Positions 56,387 through 64,000 of a stretch of 64,000 nt of DNA are shown in pieces. The stretch is from Halopolyspora algeriensis (GTDB lineage: Bacteria; Actinomycetota; Actinomycetes; Mycobacteriales; Pseudonocardiaceae): NCBI RefSeq assembly GCF_003337235.1, contig NZ_QPJC01000010.1, positions 112,962 through 176,961 of the forward strand. The letters run 5' to 3'. Both the position numbers and the translations under genes were made by a program. Below the pieces are notes generated by a model. It saw nothing but the letters and a program-made list of their open reading frames with translations. It did not search any database and had not been told where the DNA came from. The number at the start of each line of letters is the position of its first letter. Within the stretch, counting starts at the first letter, position 1.

Positions 56387-57349
56387 ATGAGCACCGTGCA
56401 GGCCGAAACGACCAGAGACACCGAAACAACCGGCGACGCTGCCGAGACGGCGATGGCCATGCCCGCGCCCGGCATACGCGAGCACCGGGCCGTGCATTTC
56501 CCGGGGATGCCGATGCTCGGCGCCGGACTCCTCACTCTGCTCGCCGGGATCGCGCTGATCGTCGTCGGCGTCGTGGTCGCCGGCGGGACCGGCATCTCGA
56601 TCGCGGTGGTCGGCGTGCTGGTCGTCCTGGCGGGCTTGGTGACGCTGGTGGGACTCTTCGCGGTGTCTCCCGGCGAAGCTCGCGTGCTGCAGTTCCTCGG
56701 CCGCTACACCGGCACGGTCCGCGCCACCGGTCTGCAGTGGGCCAACCCGCTGAGCAGCAAGCAGAAGATCTCCACCCGGATTCGCAACCACGAGACGTCG
56801 GTCATGAAGGTCAACGACGCCGACGGCAACCCGATCGAGATCGCGGCGGTGGTGGTCTGGCAGGTGGCCGACACGGCACAGGCATCGTTCGAGGTCGACA
56901 ACTTCGTCGAGTTCGTGGAGACCCAGACCGAGACGGCAGTGCGTCACATCGCCACCAGCTATCCCTACGACAACCAGGGCGCGCACGCGCTGTCGCTGCG
57001 GGAGAACGCCGACGAGATCACCGGCAAACTGTCCGAGGAGATCGCCGTACGGGTCCGGTCGGCAGGGGTGGAGATCATCGAGTCGCGGCTGACGCACCTG
57101 GCTTACGCTCCCGAAATCGCCCAGGCCATGCTGCAGCGCCAGCAGGCGGGCGCCGTGGTCGCGGCGCGACGGCAACTCGTCGAGGGCGCTGTCGGTATGG
57201 TCGACCTGGCACTGCAGCGACTGAACGAGCACGACGTGGTGGAACTCGACGAGGAACGCAAAGCCGCGATGATCAGCAACCTGCTGGTCGTGCTGTGCGG
57301 CGACCGAGCAACCCAACCCGTGGTCAACACCGGCTCGCTGTACCACTGA
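56387..57349 (+). CDS. SPFH/Band-7 domain membrane protein
   Basis: 320 aa from ATG 56387 (AAGGA before it); ATG 56372 is also in frame. Two membrane segments (MPMLGAGLLTLLAGIALIVV and GISIAVVGVLVVLAGLVTLV), then the SPFH fold: VSPGEARVLQFLGRYTGTVR, NHETSVMKVNDADGNPIEI, TQTETAVRHIATSYPYDN. Stomatin/flotillin-like membrane scaffold. Followed after 8 bp by a ribbon-helix-helix gene, a pairing I have also seen in streptomycetes. Confidence 0.9.
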   Translation: MSTVQAETTRDTETTGDAAETAMAMPAPGIREHRAVHFPGMPMLGAGLLTLLAGIALIVVGVVVAGGTGISIAVVGVLVVLAGLVTLVGLFAVSPGEARVLQFLGRYTGTVRATGLQWANPLSSKQKISTRIRNHETSVMKVNDADGNPIEIAAVVVWQVADTAQASFEVDNFVEFVETQTETAVRHIATSYPYDNQGAHALSLRENADEITGKLSEEIAVRVRSAGVEIIESRLTHLAYAPEIAQAMLQRQQAGAVVAARRQLVEGAVGMVDLALQRLNEHDVVELDEERKAAMISNLLVVLCGDRATQPVVNTGSLYH

Positions 57350-57357
57350 GGTGGGAT

Positions 57358-57576
57358 GTGGCTTCCCGGAAGAGCTTTCTTCTCCGTCTGGACCCGGCGG
57401 TACACGATGCGCTCGCCCGGTGGGCCGGCGAGGAACTTCGCAGTACCAATGCGCAGGTCGAGTTCCTCTTGCGCAAGGCGCTCTCCGAGGCGGGCCGGCT
57501 CCCCGAGGACGCGGGGAAACCGGCTCGCCGCGGGCGCCCGCACAAGAACCGCGGTGCGGCAGACGAAACGGGCTGA
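57358..57576 (+). CDS. Small Arc/ribbon-helix-helix protein paired with the SPFH gene
   Basis: 72 aa from GTG 57358 with GAGGTGGGAT just upstream. VASRKSFLLRLDPAVHDALA and ELRSTNAQVEFLLRKALSEA form the RHH DNA-binding fold; the tail is basic and Pro/Gly-rich (KPARRGRPHKNRG). Often mislabelled as a HicB antitoxin. In the same operon as the SPFH gene; perhaps its repressor or a nucleoid protein. Confidence 0.8.
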   Translation: MASRKSFLLRLDPAVHDALARWAGEELRSTNAQVEFLLRKALSEAGRLPEDAGKPARRGRPHKNRGAADETG

Positions 57577-57614
57577 CCTCGTGCCCGTAGTCGGACTCGC
57601 CCCTCCGACGCTGC

Positions 57615-57620
57615 TAGGAT
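57615..57620 (+). promoter_or_regulatory. Candidate -10 box of rpsT
   Basis: TAGGAT fits TANNNT and lies 160 bp before the rpsT start; the -35 region is not convincing. The long leader that would result has several short inverted repeats, e.g. GTCGGA/TCCGAC just upstream. Confidence 0.3.
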
Positions 57621-57779
57621 GGCGCGCCGTGCCGTGCGGCATTCCGCTCGGGAGGAAGGTTGCTCCGCAGTCGAGTCCTCTGATCACGAGTCCCCGACCG
57701 TGGATCACGGGCAGCGAGCGAGGAGCAGCGCCACGACAGCGCGGCACGACCAGCCGATCGAGTCGAAAGAGGCGTACCA

Positions 57780-58040
57780 GTGGCCAACATCAAGTCCGCA
57801 CGCAAGCGGATCCTCATCAACGAGAAGAACCGTCAGCGCAACAAAGCGGTGAAGTCCTCGGTGAAAACCGCCATCCGCAAGTTCCGCGAGGCCGCTGCCG
57901 CCGGCGAGAAGGACAAGGCCATCGAGCTGCAGCGTGCCGCCGCGCGCTCGCTGGACAAGGCTGCCAGCAAGGGTGTCATCCACCGCAACCAGGCCGCCAA
58001 CAAGAAGGCTGCCATGGCCAAGCGCGCCAACCAGCTCTGA
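57780..58040 (+). CDS. rpsT: 30S ribosomal protein S20
   Basis: 86 aa from a GTG start (AGAGG upstream). [20 protein letters not shown] and [19 protein letters not shown] are diagnostic. Single gene with its own promoter and strong terminator. Confidence 0.97.
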   Translation: MANIKSARKRILINEKNRQRNKAVKSSVKTAIRKFREAAAAGEKDKAIELQRAAARSLDKAASKGVIHRNQAANKKAAMAKRANQL

Positions 58041-58061
58041 AGTTCCGAGCTCTCGGTCTCT

Positions 58062-58105
58062 CGGGCCCTTCGGAAGCGATTGCCTTCCGAAGGGCCCGTT
58101 TTCTT
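58062..58105 (+). terminator. rpsT Rho-independent terminator
   Basis: Perfect 15-bp stem CGGGCCCTTCGGAAG (58062-58076) / CTTCCGAAGGGCCCG (58084-58098), 7-nt loop, then TTTTCTT. Convergent holA ends 6 bp further on and may use the reverse strand of the same stem. Confidence 0.92.
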
Positions 58106-58110
58106 CCGAG

Positions 58111-59079
58111 TCACCGCGCACGCAGGTCGATCACCCGCAGCACCGTGCGCTCCAGCGCGTAGGAGGCATCCGCCGCCTGCCCCTTGACATCGGCATTGAC
58201 GGCAGCGGTCAGCCGCATGGCTTCGGCCACCCCGGCGCGGTTCCATCCTCGCGCCTGCCCCAGCGCCTTCCTCGCCTTCCACTCGGGCATGCCCAGCTCG
58301 CTCGCCAGCCGGTACGTGTCGTTGCTGCCCGCGGCGGCAACCCGACCGAGGGTGCGCACCGACTCCGCGAGCGCATCGGCGATCAGAACGTGCGGAACGC
58401 CGAGCTGCAGCGCCCACCGCAGCGCCTCCAGTGCCCCGGCGCGGTCGCCCGTCACGGCCTTCTCCGCGACCACGAAGCCGGTGACGTCCGCACGGCCCTG
58501 GTGGTAACGGCGTACCGCCTGCTCGTCCACCCGGCCGTCCGTGTCGGCAACGAGCTGAGACGCTGCCGACGACAGCTCACGCAGATCCGACCCCACGGTC
58601 TCGATCAGTGCGCTCACTCCAGCCGGGTCGATGCGCCCACCGGCACGCCGCACTTCGTCCCGCACGAAGGCCTCTCGCTCGGCGGGCTTGGCGATCTTGC
58701 GGCACTCCGTCACGGTCGCATCGAGTTTGCGCAGCGCGTTGGGCAGTTCCTTGGCCTGCTTCGCCCGGCCACCACCGCTGTGCACCACGACGAGGATCAC
58801 CCCTTCGGCCGGTTGGCGAGCGTGGGCGAGAATCGCCTCGGCGATCTCCTTGCCCGCCTCCTGAGCCGCCTCCAGCGCCACGACCTGCCCTTCCGAGAAC
58901 AGGGAGGGACTGAGCATCTCGTCGAGCTCGGGCGCGGTGAGCTCACTCACCTTGATCCGGCGAAGCTCGACGGTGGGATCAGCCGCCCGCGCCGACGCCA
59001 CCACAGCCCGGACAGCCCGCTCGACCAGCAGTTCCTCTTCGCCGAGGACCAGATGCAGCGACTCCGGGAAGGCGGCCAT
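58111..59079 (-). CDS. holA: DNA polymerase III subunit delta
   Basis: 322 aa. Clamp-loader wrench subunit. LHLVLGEEELLVERAVRAVV at the start, VVHSGGGRAKQAKELPNALR in the AAA-like domain II, and DLRELSSAASQLVADTDGRV in domain III. The frame stays open far upstream (to 60540) through thrC, but ATG 59079 (MAAFPESL) is the natural start. Confidence 0.93.
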   Translation of the reverse strand: MAAFPESLHLVLGEEELLVERAVRAVVASARAADPTVELRRIKVSELTAPELDEMLSPSLFSEGQVVALEAAQEAGKEIAEAILAHARQPAEGVILVVVHSGGGRAKQAKELPNALRKLDATVTECRKIAKPAEREAFVRDEVRRAGGRIDPAGVSALIETVGSDLRELSSAASQLVADTDGRVDEQAVRRYHQGRADVTGFVVAEKAVTGDRAGALEALRWALQLGVPHVLIADALAESVRTLGRVAAAGSNDTYRLASELGMPEWKARKALGQARGWNRAGVAEAMRLTAAVNADVKGQAADASYALERTVLRVIDLRAR

Positions 59080-59187
59080 GTCGCCATGGTCGCACGCCCC
59101 CGTGACAGGCCGGTGACGTCTCGCACCGTGGACCGCAGTGGTCGGATCGTGGGCGATTGACGTAACGTGGCGGCCACAACCGAACAG

Positions 59188-59315
59188 CTCATCCAGAGGG
59201 GCAGAGGGAACGGCCCGAAGAAGCCCCGGCAACCAGCGCCGGCCATTCGTGTTCACCACCGCGAGGCCGCCGGCGAAAAAGGTGCCAATTCCGACCCGCC
59301 TGCGGGACAGATGAG
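59188..59315 (+). ncRNA. SAM-I (S-box) riboswitch upstream of thrC
   Basis: All conserved S-box blocks appear in order: CTCATCCAGAGGGGCAGAGG, GAACGGCCCGAAGAAGCCCC, GGCAACC, a variable arm, then AAAAAGGTGCCAATTCC and the closing GATGAG. P1 pairs CTCATC (59188-59193) with GATGAG (59310-59315). The thrC Shine-Dalgarno (GGGGAGAGG) starts at the foot of P1, so ligand-dependent masking of translation is plausible. Confidence 0.9.
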
Positions 59316-59331
59316 GGGAGAGGACCTCGCG

Positions 59332-60603
59332 ATGACCGTTGCCGCCGACACCCGGACCACTGCGGCGAACAAGAGTTTCGATCTCGGCCCTGCCGCCGAG
59401 CTGGTATCCAAGGAAGAGGGACACCGCCAGCCGCTGGCGCCCGAGTTCGTCTGCCTCGAGGACTTCTCGCCGCTGGAGGTCGCCTACGACTTCGGCCGGG
59501 TCCGTCGCGAGGACATCGAAGCCGGGCCGCGTTCCATCTGGCGCTACAAGCACCTGCTGCCGGTACCTTCCAATGTGGAGGAATACCCGAACACCGATCC
59601 CGGCTGTACCAAGCTGGTACGGGCGGACAACCTCGCGAAGGCGCTCGGTGTCAAGCGCATCTGGATCAAGGACGACACCGGCAACCCCACCCACTCGTTC
59701 AAGGACCGCGTCGTCGCCGTGGCCCTGGCCGCCGCCCGCGAGTTCGGCTTCAAGGTGCTGGCCTGTCCTTCCACCGGCAATCTGGCCAATGCCGTGGCCT
59801 CGGCCGCCGCCCGTGCCGGCTGGGACTCGGTCGTGCTCGTGCCGTCCTCGCTGGAGCGGGCCAAGGTCCTGATGACCGCCGTCTACGACGGTTCGCTGAT
59901 CTCGGTCGACGGCAATTACGACGACGTCAATCGGCTGGCCACCGAGCTGGCCGGTGAGCACGAGGACTGGGCATTCGTCAACGTCAACGTCCGGCCCTAC
60001 TACTCCGAGGGATCCAAGACCCTGGGCTTCGAGGTGGCCGAGCAGCTGGGCTGGCGACTGCCCGAGCAGATCGTCGTGCCGATTGCCTCCGGCTCGCAGC
60101 TGACCAAAGTGGACAAGAGTTTCCGGGAGCTCGGTGAGGTCGGTCTCGTCGAACCGAGCCCTTACCGCATCTTCGGCGCCCAGGCCTCGGGATGTTCCCC
60201 CGTGGCGAGCGCCTTCAAGGAAGACCACGACACGGTGCAGCCGGTCCGGCCGGACACCATCGCGCGTTCGCTGGCCATCGGGGCGCCCGCCGACGGCCCG
60301 TACGTGCTCGACTCCGTGCGCCGCACCAACGGTGCGGTCGAGGATGTCACCGATGCGGAGGTCGTCGAGGGCATCCGCCTGCTGGCACGTACCGAGGGCA
60401 TCTTCGCCGAGACCGCGGGCGGAGTGACGGTGGCCACCACGAAGAAACTCATCGACAACGGGCAACTCGACCCGGACTCGGAGACCGTGCTGCTCATCAC
60501 CGGTGACGGCCTGAAGACGCTCGATGCCGTGCAGGACCATGTCGGCCCGAAGGCCACGGTCGCACCGAACACCGAGGCCGTGGACTCCGCCCTGGGCCTC
60601 TGA
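59332..60603 (+). CDS. thrC: Threonine synthase
   Basis: 423 aa PLP enzyme converting O-phosphohomoserine to threonine. PLP lysine in THSFKDRVV, phosphate loop STGNLANAVASAA, and SGSQLTKVDKSFRELGEVGL. Longer class with the N-terminal extension. ATG 59332 has GGGGAGAGG before it; ATG 59311 lies within the riboswitch. Behind an S-box riboswitch, which ties it to the methionine/SAM branch. Confidence 0.95.
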   Translation: MTVAADTRTTAANKSFDLGPAAELVSKEEGHRQPLAPEFVCLEDFSPLEVAYDFGRVRREDIEAGPRSIWRYKHLLPVPSNVEEYPNTDPGCTKLVRADNLAKALGVKRIWIKDDTGNPTHSFKDRVVAVALAAAREFGFKVLACPSTGNLANAVASAAARAGWDSVVLVPSSLERAKVLMTAVYDGSLISVDGNYDDVNRLATELAGEHEDWAFVNVNVRPYYSEGSKTLGFEVAEQLGWRLPEQIVVPIASGSQLTKVDKSFRELGEVGLVEPSPYRIFGAQASGCSPVASAFKEDHDTVQPVRPDTIARSLAIGAPADGPYVLDSVRRTNGAVEDVTDAEVVEGIRLLARTEGIFAETAGGVTVATTKKLIDNGQLDPDSETVLLITGDGLKTLDAVQDHVGPKATVAPNTEAVDSALGL

Positions 60604-60612
60604 CGTTGTTGC

Positions 60613-62988
60613 TCACCCCCTGCTGACCGTCCGGAGCCCCTGCGGACCGGCCAGTACGGCGATATCGCCCTCCTGGTCGGTCCGCAGGACCGTCGCCCCC
60701 GCTCGGGTCAGCGCGCCGACGATCAGGGGACTCGGATGGCCGTAGTCATTGCCGTGTCCCACGCTGATCATCGCCAACCGCGGGTCCACGACCTCCAGCA
60801 GACGCGGATTCGTGTACCGGGAACCGTGGTGGGGGACTTTCAGCACGTCCGCCCGCAGGTCACGCCCCGATCCCAGCAGTCGCGCCTGCCCCTGTAACTC
60901 GATGTCGCCGGTGAGCAGGACCCGCACGGTCCGGATGGTGGCCATCAGCACGAGGGAGGCATCGTTGACCTCGCCCTCCGAATCGATCGGTGTGGAAGGC
61001 TCCGCCGGTGCCAGAACCTCGAGCCGCAGGGCGGGCCACCGCAGCTGATGACCCGCGGACAGAGTCACCAGAGCGGCTCCGGCTGCCCGGGTGTCGCGGC
61101 GGACCTTCTCCAGCGCCCAGGTGGGCTCTCGCGCCTCGCTGAGCGCCACCGAGCCCACGGCGCGACCGTCCAGCACGCCCGAGAGGCCACCGATGTGGTC
61201 GGCGTGCAGATGGGTCAGGATGACCAGGGGAATCCGTTCGATGCCGAGGCGGCGCAGGCACGCATCCACAACCCCCGGCTTCGGACCGGTGTCGACCACC
61301 ACGGCTTCTCCCGGCACACCGGTGGCCAGGATCAGGCTGTCGCCCTGCCCCACATCACAGGCCACCATGTTCCACCCCGGCACGGGCCACCCGGGACGGA
61401 TGACCCGTGCGGGGACGAGCACCACCCCGGCGAGCAGAAGCAGGACCGCCAGGCTCCAGCGGATCCTCCTGCTACGGAACCCCGCCAGCACGACGAGGGT
61501 CACTCCGGCCAGCAGCAGCCCGCCGCCGACACCCGACGGCCAGGCGAAGGCGGCACCGGGCAAGGCCGATGCGTGATGGGCCACCGCCAACACCCACTCC
61601 AGCTCCGGCGCGGCCAGCCACACGCAGATCTCGGCTCCCCGGCTCCATAGAGGTGCGATCACGGTGGCGACGACACCGAGCACGGTCGCCGGAGCGACCA
61701 CCGGCCCCGCCAGCAGGTTGGCGAGAACCGAGACGGCACTGACCTTTCCGGACAGGGCGGCCACCAGTGGAGCGGTGGCCACGTGCGCAGCGGTCGGAAC
61801 GACCAGCGCCTCGGCCACGCCCACCGGCACTCCCCTGGCGTGCAAAGCGGCCGACCAGGCGGGAGCCAGCACGATCAGCGCTGCCGTGGCGGCGACCGAC
61901 AACGCGAAACCGGCGCTGGTGGCCAGGCCGGGCGCCAGCAGCAACAGGAGGATCACGCCGGCCGACAGCGCGGGCAAGGCCGATCTGTGCCTCCCGAGCA
62001 CGAGGGCGAGCAGAGTGAGCGCTCCCATCACCGCAGCCCGGAGCACGCTCGGTTCCGCCCCGGCGAGAACGACGAACCCGAGCATCGCGGCGCCCGCCCC
62101 CAGCGCCGAAACCACCGGCCCGGCGCGGATCAGTCCGAACAGCAGCAGCACGGCACCGCAGACGATGGCCAGGTTCGCCCCGGAGACGGCGTTGAGATGT
62201 GCCAGGCCTGCGGTGTCGAACTCGTGCACCACCTCCTGTGGCAGCTCGCTGGTATCGCCCACGACAAGGCCGGACAGCAGACCCGCCGCCGCTGGATCGA
62301 GCACGGCCGCGGCCGCCTGCCGCAGCCCCTGCCGCAGGTTCTCGGCGATGCGCTGCCATTCCGGGGCCGCGGAGACGGTTTCCGGCGGCTCGTACACCGC
62401 GAGCACGGCAACCAGCAGGTCCCCGCCGCGCGGCGGGAGCAGTGTCGCCTCGACGGTGACACGCCGGCCGGCGATCAGATGTCGCCACTGGTGTGTCGGC
62501 ACGAGCAGGAGGACGGCGCCACCCGCACGTACCCACCGGTCTTCGACCCGTACGGCCTCCAGCTCGGCCCGCACGACCGCTCTGGCTCCCGCGCGTGTGC
62601 CGCCGTAGGAAGCACCCCGGAGTGGCTCCGGGGCGTCGTCGAGGACCGCACGCACCGACGCCCGGCCTCCCCGCTCGGCCTCCGCTCTCAGCGGATGCTG
62701 CTCGATCTGGTGCATCCGCACAGCGATTCCGAAGGCCGAGACGCCGATGAGGGTCAGGACCGCGAGCATCCCGTTGGCCCATCGGGACGACCTCGCCGTC
62801 CCCCACACCAGCGGAAGAGCGACGAGCGCTGCCACGGCCACGATCGCGGCAGGCACCCATCCCCAGAGCAGTCCCGTCAGCGTGACCACCCACACTGCTA
62901 CGGCCCCGGGAACGAGGCGAAGGTCGACCGTGCCGTGCTGGTGGCGTTGCCCGATCCGGCCCACGGTGCCGACTCCCGCCGTGCTCAC
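60613..62988 (-). CDS. comEC: ComEC/Rec2 DNA-uptake channel protein
   Basis: 791 aa from GTG 62988, overlapping the comEA stop (GTGA). DUF4131 region, Competence domain with about ten membrane segments (AGLAHLNAVSGANLAIVCGA is its signature), and a C-terminal metallo-beta-lactamase domain (THLHADHIGGLSGVL) that probably degrades the non-transported strand. With ComEA, the core of DNA import. Confidence 0.94.
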   Translation of the reverse strand: MSTAGVGTVGRIGQRHQHGTVDLRLVPGAVAVWVVTLTGLLWGWVPAAIVAVAALVALPLVWGTARSSRWANGMLAVLTLIGVSAFGIAVRMHQIEQHPLRAEAERGGRASVRAVLDDAPEPLRGASYGGTRAGARAVVRAELEAVRVEDRWVRAGGAVLLLVPTHQWRHLIAGRRVTVEATLLPPRGGDLLVAVLAVYEPPETVSAAPEWQRIAENLRQGLRQAAAAVLDPAAAGLLSGLVVGDTSELPQEVVHEFDTAGLAHLNAVSGANLAIVCGAVLLLFGLIRAGPVVSALGAGAAMLGFVVLAGAEPSVLRAAVMGALTLLALVLGRHRSALPALSAGVILLLLLAPGLATSAGFALSVAATAALIVLAPAWSAALHARGVPVGVAEALVVPTAAHVATAPLVAALSGKVSAVSVLANLLAGPVVAPATVLGVVATVIAPLWSRGAEICVWLAAPELEWVLAVAHHASALPGAAFAWPSGVGGGLLLAGVTLVVLAGFRSRRIRWSLAVLLLLAGVVLVPARVIRPGWPVPGWNMVACDVGQGDSLILATGVPGEAVVVDTGPKPGVVDACLRRLGIERIPLVILTHLHADHIGGLSGVLDGRAVGSVALSEAREPTWALEKVRRDTRAAGAALVTLSAGHQLRWPALRLEVLAPAEPSTPIDSEGEVNDASLVLMATIRTVRVLLTGDIELQGQARLLGSGRDLRADVLKVPHHGSRYTNPRLLEVVDPRLAMISVGHGNDYGHPSPLIVGALTRAGATVLRTDQEGDIAVLAGPQGLRTVSRG

Positions 62989-63893
62989 ACTCGAACGAGC
63001 TCCTGCAACCGCGAGAGGCGCACCTCGCCGATGCCGCTCACGTCCCGCAACTGCTCCACCGAGTCGAACCGGCCGTGCTCGCGACGCCACCGCACGATGC
63101 GCTCGGCCGTGACCGGTCCGACCCCGGGGAGCTCCTCGAGCGCCTCCTGACTCGCGGAGTTGAGGTCGAGCTTCCGGTCGGAGCCCGCCGGGCCGCCACC
63201 GGCAGAACCCGCGCTGCCCGACCCTCGCGCCTGCGGCGGGATCGGCACACCCACGTAGAGCTGCTCGCCATCGGCAAGCTTGCGGGCGAGGTTCAGCGTA
63301 ACGGTGTCGGTGCCGGGGAGCCTGCCACCCGCCGCGCGGAGGGCGTCGGCGACGCGGTCACCCTGTTGCACGGTGACCAGGCCGGGTTCGTGCACGCGGC
63401 CGACGACGCTGACGACCAGTTCCTCCGGCGGAGCAGTGGTTTCCGCCGATGAGGTCGTCGTGGCCACGACCGGCAGGTGCGGCACCGGTTCGGCGGAGGG
63501 CCGCTTGCTCCACACGGTGACGGCAACGACTGCCGCGATCACCACCGCTGCCATCGCCAGCCCGACGAACCCCGTCCTTCCCAGGTCCACTCGGGACCGG
63601 AGCCAGGATTCGGGCAGCCGGCGCCGGGCGAACCGCTGCAGGCGACTGTCCGGCGCGGAATCACCCACCGGGCTGCCGGCCTCCCCCGCCGAGCCGGCAT
63701 CGGGCAGTATGTCCGCACCGTCGCGGGCTCTGGCCATCAGAGTCAGGAGACGTTCTCGGGCATCCGGCCGACTCTGGGGATCCTCGTCGACGTCACCATG
63801 CTGAGCGGCCGGCACGGAGGTGTCCTGCACAGGCTCGCCCCGCGCAGGGATGTCCTGCACAGGGGCGGTCTGCACTCGGGAAGACTCGACCAT
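62985..63893 (-). CDS. comEA: ComEA-like DNA receptor
   Basis: 302 aa from ATG 63893; a GTG at 63947 is possible. N-terminal cytoplasmic ~95 residues, one membrane segment (GFVGLAMAAVVIAAVVAVTV), a SLBB domain (VVGRVHEPGLVTVQQGDRVA) and a C-terminal helix-hairpin-helix pair (SQEALEELPGVGPVTAERIV) that binds DNA. Overlaps comEC by 4 bp. Confidence 0.92.
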   Translation of the reverse strand: MVESSRVQTAPVQDIPARGEPVQDTSVPAAQHGDVDEDPQSRPDARERLLTLMARARDGADILPDAGSAGEAGSPVGDSAPDSRLQRFARRRLPESWLRSRVDLGRTGFVGLAMAAVVIAAVVAVTVWSKRPSAEPVPHLPVVATTTSSAETTAPPEELVVSVVGRVHEPGLVTVQQGDRVADALRAAGGRLPGTDTVTLNLARKLADGEQLYVGVPIPPQARGSGSAGSAGGGPAGSDRKLDLNSASQEALEELPGVGPVTAERIVRWRREHGRFDSVEQLRDVSGIGEVRLSRLQELVRV

Positions 63894-63961
63894 GCAGCAG
63901 ACGCTAGATGGTTGATTCCGTGAAGGTCGCGTGAAGGGGCCGGGCACGGGGATAGGTGGAG

Positions 63962-64000
63962 GGTGTTCATGATCGATGTGTGACGAAAGACCTGAACACC
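63962..64000. promoter_or_regulatory. Inverted repeat at the right edge
   Basis: GGTGTTCA (63962-63969) and TGAACACC (63993-64000), perfect 8-bp arms with a 23-bp spacer, ending exactly at the window edge. Could be a regulatory site or part of a longer feature beyond the window. Confidence 0.35.

Noticed and set aside
59080..60540. Upstream extension of the holA frame
   Set aside because: Lies opposite thrC and its riboswitch; the natural HolA N-terminus begins at 59079.

Overview
The window is very GC-rich DNA, with G or C at most third codon positions. Its gene order matches a conserved actinobacterial chromosomal block: hrcA, dnaJ2, rsmE, phoH, ybeY, a CorC-type gene, a deaminase-like gene, era, recO and uppS occur in the same order in Mycobacterium tuberculosis. 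Together with the sulfite reductase/APS reductase operon, the RamB-aceA pair and the sequence style, this points to a filamentous actinomycete, probably Pseudonocardiales (Saccharopolyspora/Actinopolyspora-like). That placement is inference. I saw no rRNA, tRNA, CRISPR array, prophage or intact insertion sequence.

Layout. 1-15.3 kb (mostly minus strand): heat-shock regulator HrcA, DnaJ2, 16S rRNA methyltransferase, HIT protein, PhoH, YbeY, CorC-like protein, a deaminase-fold protein without zinc ligands, Era, RecO and UppS. A CLC channel, a MarR regulator and a TerC transporter behind a yybP-ykoY (Mn2+) riboswitch sit inside this block. 15.4-17.4 kb: an intact VapBC pair and HemW. 17.5-23.5 kb: assimilatory sulfate reduction (Cys-containing leader peptide, sulfite reductase, zinc-ribbon protein, CysH, CysD, CysN, sirohydrochlorin chelatase), tightly coupled. 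24.0-28.5 kb: a 1495-residue protein with an SseB-like N-terminus and three ADP-ribosylglycohydrolase domains, the last lacking its metal ligands. 28.8-33.3 kb: a secreted subtilisin and a large LuxR-family ATPase regulator.

33.5-41.7 kb: an enoyl-CoA hydratase, a barstar gene next to a coreless RNase-like stub, a valine-catabolism cluster (mmsB, 3-hydroxyisobutyryl-CoA hydrolase, acyl-CoA dehydrogenase, mmsA), a GNAT and a MOSC protein. 41.8-45.3 kb: a second VapBC whose toxin is internally deleted, a DUF309 protein, a DinB-fold protein, a saccharopine-dehydrogenase-like reductase, and a terminator/repeat-rich gap. 45.3-48.9 kb: isocitrate lyase with a divergent RamB-type regulator, then a HicAB-like pair. 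49.1-57.6 kb: LepA, an MFS exporter, a VOC protein, a cold-shock protein, an ABC exporter, and an SPFH protein with a ribbon-helix-helix partner. 57.8-64 kb: rpsT, holA, thrC behind an S-box (SAM-I) riboswitch, and comEC/comEA, cut near the right edge.

Main points of interest: the SseB plus triple ADP-ribosylglycohydrolase protein with a pseudo-enzyme third domain; three RNA-level control elements (Mn2+ riboswitch/terC, SAM riboswitch/thrC, Cys leader/sulfite reductase); and two toxin genes whose catalytic cores appear to be deleted in frame while their cognate antitoxins remain intact.
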